From Cadophora sp. MPI-SDFR-AT-0126 (Eukaryota; Ascomycota; Leotiomycetes; Helotiales; Ploettnerulaceae): a stretch of DNA of 64,000 bases. Each line of letters opens with the position of its first letter. The first letter of the stretch is position 1. The notes under the pieces were generated by a model. That model saw only the letters and a program-made list of their open reading frames with translations. It searched no databases and was not told the DNA's origin. Shown piece after piece: positions 44,189 to 57,294 of the stretch. Where the stretch lies: NCBI GenBank assembly GCA_020747065.1, contig JAGMVK010000027.1:434001-498000 (forward strand), read 5' to 3'. The position numbers and the translations under genes were made by a program.

Positions 44189-44907
44189 GATCGGATCGGG
44201 TTGCTGAGATCAGACCCACAAAACAATGGTAGCGAAAACAATCTAAAATCAACAAAATATAAAGAGAATTTCGTTGTCCTGCAGACTTTGCTGGTACCAG
44301 GCGCAATTGGAAGGAAAGAAGAGAAGAAAACGAGGGCGGCAAGCAGATGAATAAAGCTCGTGATTCGAACGAGGCACAGCTCCCTGGAAAGATACAAGAT
44401 ACTGCAGCTTAGGCTTTGCACAGCCATTGCCATTGGACAAGAATGCGTCGCTGACTGTTGAGTAGTATATTGCCTTCTGCATTAGGATGGGTCCGAGCCA
44501 GAAGAGACCTGTTGGCCGTTGCCAAGTACAATTCAGCCTTGAGCAAGAGATAGGATGTGGCTGCCCGTGGCAAGAGAGATAAGATCCGTGCAGTTATGTA
44601 GGATAAGGAGGAAGCATGGAATTTGACTTTATGTATAGCTTCATCCTGAAAGATGGCGACTCTACGTTTTGTAATAGAGAGGACAGGGAGATGATCAAGA
44701 GGGGATAAGAGAGAGCAGAGAGAATGTGAAGTGGAAGCGGCAGCCAGCCGCGAGATAGATGGATGTTCACAGTATGGGCTGGATGCACTGATCGCCAAGA
44801 GTTCCGATATCCACCGCGGGGCGCCTCCCCTCCAAAAGTCCGTCCTCACGCCACAACCCTCAATATTTTGGGAAACTTTGTTCTGTAGCCATTGTTCGAC
44901 AACAAAC
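44189..44907. promoter_or_regulatory. region between two divergent genes
   Basis: It holds the upstream regions of the LRR protein and of the hydroxylase. Long frames on the minus strand here (such as 44409-45128) run into the antisense of the hydroxylase and are not genes. Confidence 0.4.
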
Positions 44908-46405
44908 ATGGCCAAATCCAAGAACAAACGGAAGCAGGAGAGTCTGCCGGTCAATTCAACAGCAAAGAAGATCAAGACGACGACTATAATCACACCACCA
45001 CCAGAGAATGGATTCGAACCCAAAACCGTCCAGAGCGTGGGCTTGACTGAGGATGATCTCGAATTGGCCATCGATACCCTTACCACTTTGGCCCAGAACC
45101 CCAATGTGATCAAATCGAAGGCATGCAAAGATCTGCGGACGGCTGTCTACGACTTCCGCCAGGCTTGTACAACTGGCTTCAATGCTGCAATTGATACGAA
45201 TCTCACAGCTCGAATCAGCGGCGCATTGGCAGATGGAGGATATACAGAGGCTCGGATCCTCCTGGCAGAGATGAGGATCAGAGGCCAGAAACCAAAACTT
45301 GGTGCTCTATGTCGTTGGGTCCGGGATTTGGATGTTGTCAGTGGGCTGGCAGAACAACTGGCTGGAGAGGAGAGATCAATGAAGGAAGCCGAGCTGTTGG
45401 TAGTTTTGGATGCGATCCTCCGCCTCACTGGACCAACCGACTATACGTCTGGTGGACAGAGTTTCATCGGTCCGATCATCCCAAGAGACTCATGGGACTT
45501 GCGAGATGGCAGAGAGAGGAGGCAGGTCTACGATAGTGTGCTGGATCGGAGCATCCTCCAAACCATTCCTGTAAACCTCAAAGATCAATTCCGGATCATC
45601 GAAACGACACCAGGCCTTCAACGAAAACCCGCGAACCTCCACCCAGCAATCCTTCATGCCTCAAGGGACGATGCTATACTCCTCTCCCCACACCCGCCCA
45701 AGTCGTCACATCACAAGCATCCAATTGTCCCAAATCTACATCTCCTGAAGGACATTTTATCACCGAACGAGTGTGAACAAATCATTGCTGCGGCCGAGAT
45801 GATCGGCTTTACACCCGATGCTCCAATTCGTGCAGAGGGAGAGGAGAGCAGTATTTTGGCACACAATTTTTACTGGATCGTGGACAATGCATTCTGTGAC
45901 AAACTCTGGGCTAGAGTGTCCGCATTTGTGCCAGTGGATGTTGGAGGCAAGAAGGTACGGGGATTAAATAGAAGATTTCGGGTATATAGATACGTTCCTG
46001 GTGCTGAGTACAGAGCTCATATTGGTAAGCGTTGTCCTCGTCCTTCAAGTCCATCGACTAACATCGTCAGATGGTGCTTGGCCGCCATCTGGTATTAATC
46101 CCACAACCGATGCATATATCTACGACTCTTCTCCCCCAGAGAAGAAGCAGTCCTCATTATTCACGTTCCTCATCTACCTGAGCGACGATTTCGAAGCCGG
46201 AGAGACAACTTTTTTCCTGCCAAGTGCAAGGGAAGGAAGCATGAATGCCTATCCAGTCAAACCAATTCAGGGAAGCATTGCATTGTTTCCTCATGGCGAG
46301 ACGGAAGGCAGTTTATTACATGAAGGCACAGGTGTTCGGAAGGGAACGAAACCATCAGCAAAATATGTCATTCGTACAGATGTTCTGTACGATGTTGATA
46401 CATAA
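44908..46405 (+). CDS. 2-oxoglutarate/Fe(II) oxygenase, prolyl 4-hydroxylase type
   Basis: Two exons (44908-46024, 46071-46405) give 483 residues. The C-terminal domain has the iron ligands His371 and Asp373 in the HxD motif, the distal His456 in LLHEG, and Lys466 ten residues on to hold 2-oxoglutarate. LHLLKDILSPNECEQII opens the domain and FTFLIYLSDDFEAGETTFF is the double-stranded helix core. The start at 44908 (MAKSKNKRKQ) has a basic, nuclear-signal-like stretch. About 300 residues before the catalytic domain have no family I know; LAEMRIRGQKPKLGALCRW is a repeat-like helix pair. The intron splits the HxD motif. Substrate may be a protein prolyl residue, which is inference. Confidence 0.88.
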
Positions 46406-47107
46406 AAATGCAACATATTCAAGCAAATTGTAAGTGATTCAATGCCAGACCAAGCAACCAGGTAGGTTTTTCGAATTACGCATATCATCTCAAGATTTAA
46501 ACCACTTTCCATGAATCATCATACTTTCAACCCTCAACGGCTGGATGTTCGGCCCGTCCTCATCCTAGTCCTTTGTATCAATTTAGGATAAATCCCCCCA
46601 AACCTTCAAACTCGGTAAGATCATCCCAGCGCCACACAAACCCCAATCGCACCCCTCACACATTCAACACCAAACATTCGCGGGGTACCTATGCACGCAC
46701 ACCAAGCCTCACTTCATCAAGATCGTTCCGTCTCGTGGACAGTGGCTTCCTGCCCGCATCTTTATGACCTTCCGCCCGCCGGATCTGTCGACCTGGTGAT
46801 CAGCCACTGATGCCAATCGAGGCCCAGATCCGATGTGATTGGAGGGACTCATACCTTTTCAGTAAAGTGACAAGACCCTTGGCCCGGCTTCAGCACGACG
46901 ACGTAAGGTTATACTTTTCCTTGGTTCTCACGCGATGGTACCTTCCGGCACATTACACAACGATCCAAATTAACAACGAGCACTACCGGAGGGAGGTACC
47001 CGAAACCCTAATTCTCATTCAAGGTACTTTGCTTTAAAGAGAAGTAGGTACCTCTCATTCATCTTTCACTCTTTTGCTTTTTCGTCTTTTTGTCAACCTG
47101 TTCCAGA
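46406..47107. other. intergenic, nothing recognised
   Basis: Contains pyrimidine-rich sequence just ahead of the GH3 start. No gene supported. Confidence 0.45.
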
Positions 47108-49881
47108 ATGAAGCTCCTCTCCTTTTCTTTCCTGGCCCTAGCCACTTCCATCCACGCCGCTCCAGGCGATGGCGATTGGGCAGCTGCATACACAAAAGCA
47201 AAGGCAGCATTGCCGAAGCTATCAACGGCCAACAAGGTAGGTATGGTGACCGGGAAAGGATGGATGAAAGGTCCCTGTGTGGGGAATGTTGCTGCTGTTG
47301 CCGCGATTGGGTTCCCGGATTTGTGTTTACAGGATGGTCCGTTGGGGTATGTTGATTTCATGGGAGATCTTTTTGAGGGAGCAAATGGACTGATGGGTGA
47401 AGTGTACGGTATGCACAGCAGGTTACTGCGTTCCCGGCTGGAATCACGACGGGGTCGACGTGGGATACATCTCTCTTTTACGCTTTCGGAAATGCGCTCG
47501 GTGAGCTGTCATCAAAAATGTAAAAGGAACAAGTATTGATTGTGGTCTGTAGGAGCTGAAGCGAAAGCGCTTGGGGTTCATGTCCAGCTTGGACCAGTTG
47601 CAGGACCCTTAGGCAAGATTCCTACGGTAAGATATTGAGCCCATATTTCAGTGCTTGATTTCCTTGCTAAAGAGACGTAGGGAGGACGCAACTGGGAGGG
47701 TTTCTCGAATGATCCATACTTGTCAGGCGTAGCCATGGCAAATGTATGTTTATGCCCCGTCATTATCCCCCCAATGAAGATCTGACTCTCGAACAGTCGA
47801 TCAGCGGCATGCAAGCAGCTGGTGTCCAAGCTTGTGCAAAGCATTACTGTTAGTCTTATCACACTCTGGCCGATATCATCCGATTAATAAATTCACAGTG
47901 GGCAACGAGCAAGAGCGTCTCCGCGATACCCAAAGCGCCAATATCGACGACCGAACAACCCACGAGGTTACTCCGTCAAATCTCAAATCTGATGTCACAC
48001 CGCTAATGTCGTCTAGCTTTATCTCTGGCCTTTCGCTGAAGCAGTCAGAGCCAATGTCTCTTCCGTGATGTGTTCGTACAACAAGTTGAATACTACTTGG
48101 GCTTGCGAGAGCAAGGCACTGCTCACAGATTTGCTAAAAGATGAACTTGACTTCCAGGGTTACGTTGTAAGCGGTATGTCACTCTGATCATCCCGCGATC
48201 AATGAAGTAAAATCTGATCCTCCAATCCTAGATTGGAATGCCCAGCACACAACTGTCGGGAGCGCCTTAGCTGGGATGGTAAGATCTCCCCTTGTCCAAG
48301 TGCAGACCACAAATTGAAAAGATCAGGACATGTCCATGCCAGGCGACAACTTTGGTGACAACAAGTTCCTCTGGGGCACCGCTCTCACCAACGCTCTCTC
48401 ATCAAATCAAATCCCCATGTCCCGTGTCGACGACATGGTAACTCGCATCCTCGCGGCGTGGTATCTCGTCGGCCAAGACACAAACTATCCTCAAGTCACA
48501 GGCTGGACTTCCTGGAACGGCGGGAAAGGCGGACCAAACGTCCAAGGTGATCACAAAACCCTCGCGAGGAAATTGGCAAGAGATGGTATTGTTCTGCTGA
48601 AGAATACGGATGGTGCGCTCCCGTTGAAAAAACCGGCGAGTTTGGCAGTTGTGGGTTCGGATTCTATTGTGAATCCACAGGGCGCGAATGCATGTGTGGA
48701 TCGGAATTGTAACACTGGGACGTTAGCGATGGTATGTGTTTGGCCATTTGAAGAACTTGAAGTACTCACTGACCTAAATAGGGTTGGGGATCTGGCACTG
48801 CTGAGTTTCCTGTAAGCGTCGCCAAGCTAAGCGAGCTTGAAAACAACACAACACAACGCTGACGCTCACCAGTATCTCATCGCACCACTCGACGCTATCA
48901 AGGCTCAAGCATCGAAGGATGGTACGACCGTCACATCTTCACCAAACGACACTCCATCCTCCGGTGCCTCAGCAGCCAGCGCCGCAGCCACGGCTCTAGT
49001 ATTTATCAACGCCGACTCAGGAGAAGGCTATATCACAGTACATATCCCTCTCTACCCCTTAAACCACCGCCACTAACACCCCACAGGTCGAAGGTAACGC
49101 CGGCGACAGAATCAACCTCGACCCCTGGCACAACGGCAACGCCCTCGTCACCGCCGTCGCCGCCGCCAACAAAAAAACCATCGTCATAATCCACTCCGTC
49201 GGCCCCCTAATCCTCGAACCCATCCTCTCCTCCCCCAACGTCGTAGCCGTAGTATGGGCCGGTATCCCAGGCCAAGAATCCGGCAACGCCCTCGCAGACA
49301 TCCTCTACGGCAGCGCTTCCCCTTCCGGCAAACTCCCCTACACGATCGCCAAGCAGGCTTCCGATTACGGGACCGCGGTCATCAATGGCGACGATAGCTA
49401 CCCTGAGGGTCTATTCATCGACTACAGACGGTTCGATAAGAATGGTATCGCCCCGAGATACGAATTCGGTTTTGGGCTGAGCTATACGACGTTCTCGTAC
49501 TCTGGCCTCACTATCTCTCCGCTTAGCACCACACCAGGCAGCACGACTCCCGCTCCAGGCGGCACCAAAGGCCTCTACGACGTCCTAGCCACTGTCACCG
49601 CGACCATAACCAACAACGGGACCGTCGCCGGCGCCGAGGTCGCGCAACTGTACATCGGACTTCCCAGCTCAGCGCCTTCAAGCCCGCCGAAGCAGTTGAG
49701 GGGTTTCAGCAAGGTGTTCTTGGAGGTTGGGGCGAAAGTTACGGTCAGCTTTCCGTTGAGGAGGAAGGATTTGAGTTATTGGGACTCGGGAGCGAAGAAG
49801 TGGGTGCTGCCGAGTGGCGGGTTTAGTGTTATGGTTGGTGCTAGTTCGAGGGATTTGAGGTTGACGGGGACGCTGGCTTGA
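47108..49881 (+). CDS. secreted GH3 beta-glucosidase
   Basis: Twelve exons (47108-47346, 47403-47500, 47553-47626, 47681-47743, 47797-47848, 47899-47966, 48017-48173, 48232-48278, 48327-48731, 48782-48811, 48873-49037, 49087-49881) join to 730 residues. Start 47108 gives a signal peptide (MKLLSFSFLALATSIHA). The GH3 barrel has LQDGPLGVRYAQQVTAFPAG, GRNWEGFSNDPYL, AKHYLGNEQE, MCSYNKLN and the nucleophile Asp251 in VVSDW. The second domain (DGIVLLKN, GWGSGTAEFPY, VWAGIPGQESGNALADILYG) and the Fn3-like end follow, with YEFGFGLSYTTF between them. It should release glucose from cellobiose-type substrates outside the cell. A 30-bp exon (48782-48811) is present. Splice sites keep every family motif intact. 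Confidence 0.95.
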
Positions 49882-52111
49882 GTGGCTGTTGGGAGATGAG
49901 GAAGATGGGATGTAGAAAATGTGTGTGTGTTTATGGAGGTGTGGAATAGAGATGTATATATGGGTAAAATTGAAGACTGTTTTGTTTTGATTCACTGTTC
50001 GCTTGAATTTCACTCTTTTGTGCCAGATTGGTTGAGGGTTGACAATCATCAAGACAATCAATCCTTGATCAGGTGCATGATACCAAATTGCAAAATTCGA
50101 TCGGAAATCCGACAAGGCCACTTTGTTAGGAGAAAATGTCTCGTTGCACGTGAAAGTCGCGTGACTTTCGGATCTCTCGGCGGCGGACTTGACAACCTGC
50201 CCTGTTTGGGAAAGTACTTCTTTAGGTACTCCGTCTTACTCACATAAATATTGTTATCTCGGTTCTGTCCAAATTTTCTTCTTCTTTTCTTCGATTCTGA
50301 CGATATGGAGTGACCGCAACACCGAATCTGAGCCGGCCGGTATATCTGTCTTGGGAGAAGTTCAGTCCATCTCGCGACTAGGATATTATACCACCCTGAG
50401 GAAACAGAAACAAGCAACCTGAGAAGCTCAAGCTCCCGCAACGACGCATCAGAACGCCGTGTTCACATTCATCTCCCTCACGCAGCCATGCATTCATGAC
50501 TGTGCCTCGGGTCAGGCTGCCAGCCAACAATCTCAACAAGCGAATTCGAAGCATGTTGCTTTTCGTCGTATCCCGAGCTCTATCACTATGCCATCTCGTG
50601 ATCCTTGATCAAATACACCCATCATTACTACCTTCCTTTTCTGGTCGACGAGGCTTTTGGCAATAATGTGCTTTAACGGTCCTCGCCTGGATGGTGCAGC
50701 AATTCGTGGTGTCACTGGTGCGGCATGTCTGAGAGGGGGCTTGAGCTGTGGCGCTGAACTCACCAGTCAAACTCCACGCCTTGGAGCCATCTCCGTCATG
50801 ACTATCACTGTTTGAAGCCCAGCAGAGATCAAAGTCGCCATCTCGCAAAAGAAAGAGAAAAATTTCTGGAGATAACTCTATCCAACGGCTCGCATATCCA
50901 CGGGCCGAGGTATGCAGAATCTCTTCGAGTCTTCACGGGATAGCCGTCGCAGGTTGCCTTCGACATCCATCTCGGTCTAAAATCGAAGAGGAAAAATCAT
51001 AAAGCACAGGTCGATAGCTAGGTCTATATCCAACGGGGTCAAGTCAAGCCTTCGTGCCAGGGCTCGGCGCTGGGGAAAAAGCTTTGCATGGCGAAACTTT
51101 TAGCTGGCTGGGGTAGCACTCCCCGCACTTTGAATGCATGGGCACAGCTCTCTCCCTGGCCACCCTACAAGTTCATGCCATCGCGGGGACCAGACATCTA
51201 ACATCTCTGGTCAGTTCATGCTCCCGTTATACAGGGACCCCCATTCAACTTTTCATTGTGAACAGACGTTATCTTCGACGACTCAAACGTCACATCCTTA
51301 TCGCTTTCAACATCGACTGTTGGTATGCTCAATATATCGACTCGTATGATATCAAAGTCGGCTGTTGGTCTTGTGCCGCGAGTTGGTGGTGGCACCCCTC
51401 AGCATGCATGCACGAAACCTACTTTCCTCCGCGAATCATCGGGTGCTACACTATCGAGTTGCAGAAGTGTGGTTCAGAACTTGGAAGAAATTACTCGGGG
51501 TGTGCTTCTGCCCTGTCATGGAGCATACTCTCGACATTCTATTGGCCATGAACGTAAATAAAGCCCTTTTCTCACATGCCTATGCCTTTTATTGCCGTGG
51601 CATGGTTGGATGAAAGGCATTCATCCCTACGCCGGGGAGATCTTTCAGCAAATCGGAGCTTCAGATCACCGTATTCTTCGGTTCTTCTAGCTCGATCCTC
51701 ATCGGCTGGTGGCCAAACTTCCCAGATTCAATCTGCACAGCATCGGAACTCTCCAGGTGGCTTGACTTTGGATACCTCCCTAGGACAATCAGAGTAGGGG
51801 CAACCGCCAGGATCCGTGCCAGTCGATCAACGGCTCGACCGACGACCAATACCATGGGGTGACTTTTATATGCTTCAAGCCAAGGGTGTAACATGAAGGC
51901 GCATTGCCACCTAAAACGTTGCTGTTGGTGTGGACCAGGATTCTCACACCCCTCTGTGCATGGTTGATCTCTATGTTATGTTCTGGGAGCTGTGACATTG
52001 GACAAACCCCGCTGAAGCATATATAGCTTCATGCCCTGCCCTTATGAAGACGTTCCCCAGACTCAGGGAAATCACCTCTATCACGTAATTCAACTCTCGA
52101 AAAACGCGAAA
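49882..52111. other. long intergenic region
   Basis: 2.2 kb between two plus-strand genes. It has overlapping short frames (for example 51138-51551) with no recognised motif. No repeat or RNA seen. A CACGTG occurs at 50147. An ATG at 52031 is in frame with PTR2 but lies in what looks like its leader. Confidence 0.4.
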
Positions 52112-54119
52112 ATGCCTGGAAACATCGATGATGCCGCTGCTGGCATAAAGCACGACCCTTCAGTCGCAATCGCTCCAGATTTCAAGCATGAAGGTCCGGC
52201 AGCTGACCACAAGGCTACCCCTCCTCTTGTAGTTGAAGGCCAACCTACACACTCTCGTCATTTCAATGACTATGATGACTCCGATATAGAGCAAGGCGAG
52301 TATCCAACCGAAGAAGAGCTGCACACCCTTCGTCGTGTCGCCGATTCTATCCCCTGGAGAGTCTATACACTTGCTTTCGTCGAACTCGTCGAACGTTTCT
52401 CGTACTACGGCTCCACGGTTGTTTGTAAGTGCTGAAAGGAAACTCATTCATATATTTGCTGACATCTCTAGTCACGAATTTCATCCAGCAGCCTTTACCC
52501 AAAGGCTCGAAGACTGGAGCTGGCTTCAAAGATGGACAATCTGGTGCACTCAATAAGGGACAACAGGCATCCACAGGCATCGGAACGTTCAATCAATTTT
52601 GGGTTTACCTCATGCCACTGTTCGGTGCCTATGTTGCAGATAAGTACTTGGGTCGTTACAAGACCATCTGCTATGCTCTGGGAATCGCAATTGTCGGCCA
52701 CATCATCATGGTCGTCTCGGCTACTCCGTCTGTGATTGTCCACCCAAATAATTCCCTCGGTTGTTTCCTTATTGGTATCATCATTATGGGAGTCGGAACT
52801 GGTGCCTTTAAGGTCAGATCTAATATCTTCAACACCGTCAGCACTTGCTAATATGAACCCAGCCAAACATTTCCCCTTTGATTGCCGAACAGCTTCATGT
52901 CACTAAGCTTGTCGTCCGCGACCGACCGGATGGAGAACGGGTTATCATCGACCCCACCGTCACACAGAGTCGCGTATACCACTACTTCTACCTTTTCATC
53001 AACATCGGTGCTCTTGTCGGACAAGTTGGTATGGTCTATGCCGAAAAGTACGTCGGATTCTGGCTTTCATTCCTCCTCCCGACGTGTCTCCTCTGTGTAT
53101 GTCCTCTTGTCGTGTGGTACTGTCGCGACAAATATGTCATGGCTCCACCTCAAGGTTCCGTGCTCGGCAAAGCAGTCGGACTTTTCCTTCTTGCCAACAA
53201 AGGGCGCTGGTCTCTCAATCCAGTGAAGACATATAAACGACTCTACGACGGTACATTCTGGGAAAACGTTAAGCCATCCCACATCGAACCTTCCCGCCGC
53301 CCTGCCTGGATGACATTCGACGACCAATGGGTGGACGAGGTTGCTAGAGGATTCGCAGCCTGTTCCGTATTTTGCTGGATTCCCCTCTATTGGCTCACCT
53401 ACAACCAACTGAACAACAACCTCACATCCCAAGCGGCAGTTATGAAACTCAACGGCCTACCCAACGATGTCCTCTCCAACCTCGACCCATTTGCACTCAT
53501 CATTTTCATTCCTCTCTGCGATCTCGTCTTCTGGCCCTTCCTCCGTAAAATGAAGATCCGATTCACACCAATCAAGAAGATCACCATGGGCTTCTATACG
53601 GGAGCAGCAGCCATGATCTGGGCTGCCGTGATCCAAGCATACATCTACAAGAAATCCATCTGCGGTAGAAACGCTGCAGGGCTACTTCCAGCCTCCCTAG
53701 GTGGAGACGGCGAAACTACGTGCCCGCCAGTGGACATCAATGTCTGGGCTCAAACAGGTGCATACGTTCTCATCGCCATCTCTGAGATCCTCGCTTCCAT
53801 CACCACCCTGGAATACGCCTTCTCCAAAGCCCCGAAGAATATGCGATCTCTCGTGATGTCCTTCAACCTCTTCATGTCCGCCATCTCAGCAGCTCTCGGC
53901 GAGGCCTTCGTCACGCTTTCGGCTGATCCGCTTCTCGTCTGGAATTATGGTACGATGGCTGTCTTGGCTTTCATTGGTGGGACGTGCTTCTGGTTTCAGT
54001 ATAGAGGGCTGGATAAGGAGGAGGATCATTTGAATATGTTGCCCACGGGACACCTGTACAGGGAGAAGGATGAGGAGGCTTTGCCTGAGCAGCCGGTTGC
54101 TCATGAGATTAAGGAGTAA
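52112..54119 (+). CDS. PTR2: PTR2/POT family di- and tripeptide transporter
   Basis: Three exons (52112-52424, 52472-52812, 52863-54119) give 636 residues. ATG 52112 (MPGNIDDAAAG) has an A-rich context; an in-frame ATG at 52031 would add 27 residues. The N-terminal cytoplasmic tail is acidic. FVELVERFSYYG is the ExxERFxYYG proton-coupling signature of the family. The GTFNQFWVYLMPLFGAYVADKYLGRYKTI stretch in helices 2-3 and GTGAFKPNISPL are also diagnostic. About 12 hydrophobic segments follow, including FYLFINIGAL and SEILASITTLEYAFSKAPKNMRS, the latter in two parts. It imports small peptides with protons across the plasma membrane. Nothing unusual is seen. Confidence 0.94.
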
Positions 54120-56045
54120 ATTTACGAATGGAGAATTGCATGTGGGCAGGAAAATGGGATGGAGAATGGGTATTTTAGTGTTTTGGTTAGTCGGGATGGG
54201 ACTGGACGGAAGTACTGTAGCGAAGATACCACTTTCTTTCGTGGCGTTACTTGTAGTCTGCGCAACACCACCGTCTGTATCCTAAAGTCTTTTCCTAAAG
54301 CCTGTTTCAACTTATGCTAGTATATTCGTGATAATGTGACCAGAGGCATCGTATTAGAAATGCAATAATCTCCAATCATTTCACCTGACTCCATGGACTG
54401 CCTCATCGCTTGCAGGTTGCATAACAGTACTTAGCTGCCAATCGCTCCCTCTCCCACCTACATGTATCCTTTGCTTTACGAAGTTACTCACGTCGTCCCT
54501 ACCCCCCACCCAAAAGTCCGCATCTGTACATGAACCTACAGCCACCCAGTAATATTTGCAACCGCCAAAATAAGCGAGTCAATCAATCACAACAAGTACT
54601 GTCAGGTACAGCTTATCTCATCACATTTCGTCGCCTCCCTACCGAGAGAATCTTACCAAGCTCCTAAGTGAAGGGAGAGTATTGACTTCGTTAGTGATGC
54701 AATGCAATGACGTACCCTTATGAGTGAGATCTGAGGAAGGGATTAGGATAAGAGGAGAGGAGAGAGGGTGAGGAAGGATTAAGTGTTGTGGTTAAGGGAA
54801 GGTAGGAGTGGAGATGAGAGGAGAGTCTGTATACGAGTTAGGGAGATAGGGAGGTGATGAGAGTGTCTTTTAGAGAACGCTGCTGGATTCTGTTGATGAG
54901 GAAGGGAACAGAGGGGAGGGCCGAGGGAGAGAAGTGATGAAGTTGAACTTTGTTTGTTGGCGGACAGTTGCCAAATGTTCGCAGGCATCTGCGATTCATC
55001 AAAAGGAAAGTTCAGGGGATGTTTCTTATGACTCGCAAAGTTTCTTCGTACAAACTGGGCTCTTACCTAGGTAAGGGAATATCCTCGAAGCTAGTAAGGC
55101 CAGGCAGGGCCTTCGGTAAAGGCCGGACATTCACTCCCACCTACTCAACTTGCTCCAACGACATCTAAGAAGTCTTACTGATGGAATGCAGAGATTTATT
55201 CATATTCTGACATAACTTCAAATGCTCCTCCGCTCTACCATCAAAAACAATTGACGATACACATTTCACGTGATAACTTTATACCCCCCACACGTGATAT
55301 ACTGCTTTTCTAAATAACAGTATATTTTTGAGTTAGAGACGATTTCCATGCGGTAATCGCGGGATACAAATTAAACTCTCATATGTAATCCTCTCGATCA
55401 CATTGGATGCCCTCCTAGACTCAGGGCTGACTGTCTGCAAGAGTTTACTCTAGCTCAACTACCTTGATGGGTACTTCCAAGCCTTCACTTCTCTTCCAAA
55501 TAAGGGACATCCATTTACCCCAAACTTTAGAAACCATGCTGTGAAATTCTTCTGAGAGTGTTAAGCCTCGTGAAAGTTGTATATATTCAACATTCACCAT
55601 GAAAATACCGCCATTGAAATGCTTTTTCCTTTTGTCGCTGTTGACAATGTATGAAAGGCAAACAACTTACTTCATGTTCCCAGCACGGAAAACTGATCCT
55701 TCGACCATGTGACGCATAGATACCCTGTCCATGCATATGCAAGGAGATAATTTTGTTCTTTAGGGAATGAGAGTGACCTGGCAAGCATACGGTGGGGTGC
55801 CAAAGTCACGAAATCAGTGAATAACTGTGAAACCTCGCTCTTTCCTTTACTTACAGACGGCCTTCTCCTCTATTCAAACTGGCTTCCTTCCATTAATTCC
55901 TGCTCTTTACACGTCCTCAAACTTCCCTACATTCAATCTTTCACACTTCCCAGTCAATATCTCTTGATCTACCTTCTCTCACATCTCCTTTCACATATCA
56001 ATCAAGCTTCACCATCCAAAATATAAGCAAGCAGGCAAGCAAGTC
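54120..56045. other. intergenic, nothing recognised
   Basis: 1.9 kb with purine-rich sequence at 54720-54920 and CACGTG hexamers near 55267 and 55293. No gene supported. Confidence 0.45.
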
Positions 56046-57294
56046 ATGACCTTCCTGCTCTCCAACATGCTCGCTGCATGTAAGATCAAGCCGGATCTGG
56101 AACCCGTATTTCAATCTATTAAGCAGCCCCAACCTATCTCCACACCGTCTACTTCAACATCCTCGACTACACTTGCCATGACCGGAGAAACTGGAGACGA
56201 GGAAGCAGAGGAGTTGATCTCGCGATTATTGGATATTCATGGGAAGCTTGAGAGTATTGGAGGCGAGCTTTTGAAGCCTGGTGATGAGGTTGATCGGCTT
56301 TTTGTAGAGTTGGTGGGGTTGTGTATCAAGACCATCAGTGAGATTGTGACGAATAAGGTACGATCTAAGAACGTTGGACTTCCTCGGACGTTATTTTTAA
56401 AATCCTCACACATTCTAGGTCCTCAACGACCCCCGCATAGTCTCTATCTTCCCCTCCCTACACAAACTCTGCAGCACAGCTGAATGCCATCTGGAATCCC
56501 ACTGGGCAAACTACATATCAGGAGACCTCTCATCCACATCCGAAGAAGGTAAGTAGTCTCCTCCTCCTCAATCCCCCCCATCCCCAAACTAAACTCCACT
56601 CCAGTCTTCAACCGCTTACTCGAGTTCCCCTACTACGCCAACTACACCTCCCTCACCCGCATGGAACTCTCAGCCCTCACCTCCCTCCTCACACCAACCT
56701 GCCCGCCCCTCCTTAAATTCGCATTCATCGGTTCCGGTCCCCTCCCCTTAACCAGTCTCTGTATCTACCAGACTGCTAGCTCCTTCACTCACCCCAGCCA
56801 TCTCACCACAGTCGATATTCAAGTCGAAGTCCTGAACATCGATATGAACCCCGCCGCCATCTCCGAATCCAGAAGATTATGCGAATTACTCTGTCCTAGC
56901 GCCGGTGGCATGAAGTTCCAATGCTGTCCAGCAACCGCACCGGAACTCGACCTCTCCGCTTTCGATGTAGTCTACCTCGCTGCGCTGGTTGGATCCACCC
57001 AGGCTGAGAAGGAAGATTTACTGGAGAGTGTCGTTGGGAGAATGAGAGAGGGTGCGTATCTGGTGGTTCGAAGCGCTGAGAGATTGAGACGTGTGTTATA
57101 TGCTGTAAGTCGCTCTTAACCAAATCTTATGCTTGCTTCAAAACATCTGCTGACGATAGTAGGAATTCGACCCAACCAGCGAGAAGGTTCTGAAGTGCCT
57201 GGATATCTGTTTGGCTGTGCACCCGTACAATAATGTCGTCAACTCGGTTATCGTTGGGAAGGTCAAGAGCAAGAAGTTAGCCGAGGTGCATTGA
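56046..57294 (+). CDS. nicotianamine synthase-like protein
   Basis: Four exons (56046-56357, 56419-56548, 56605-57104, 57163-57294) give 357 residues from the first ATG, or 313 from ATG 56178 (MTGETGDEEAEE), where the family similarity begins. The first 44 residues are Ser/Thr-rich and contain a GTAAGA at 56079, so they may be leader with an intron. The SAM-binding fold is marked by FIGSGPLPLT (about 188-197) followed by LNIDMNPAAISESRRL and DVVYLAALVG. VGRMREGAYLVVRSA and LDICLAVHPYNNVVNSVIV complete it. Nicotianamine synthase joins aminobutyrate groups from SAM into a metal chelator for Fe, Ni, Zn and Cu. Plants, some archaea and filamentous fungi have it. It converges on TRA1. Confidence 0.9.

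Noticed and set aside
44409..45128. 239-codon minus-strand frame
   Set aside because: Its first half is antisense to the hydroxylase N-terminal exon and the rest is in the shared upstream region. No domain or signal is present.
51138..51551. 137-codon plus-strand frame in the GH3/PTR2 gap
   Set aside because: Three frames overlap here without motif or splice support; judged chance.
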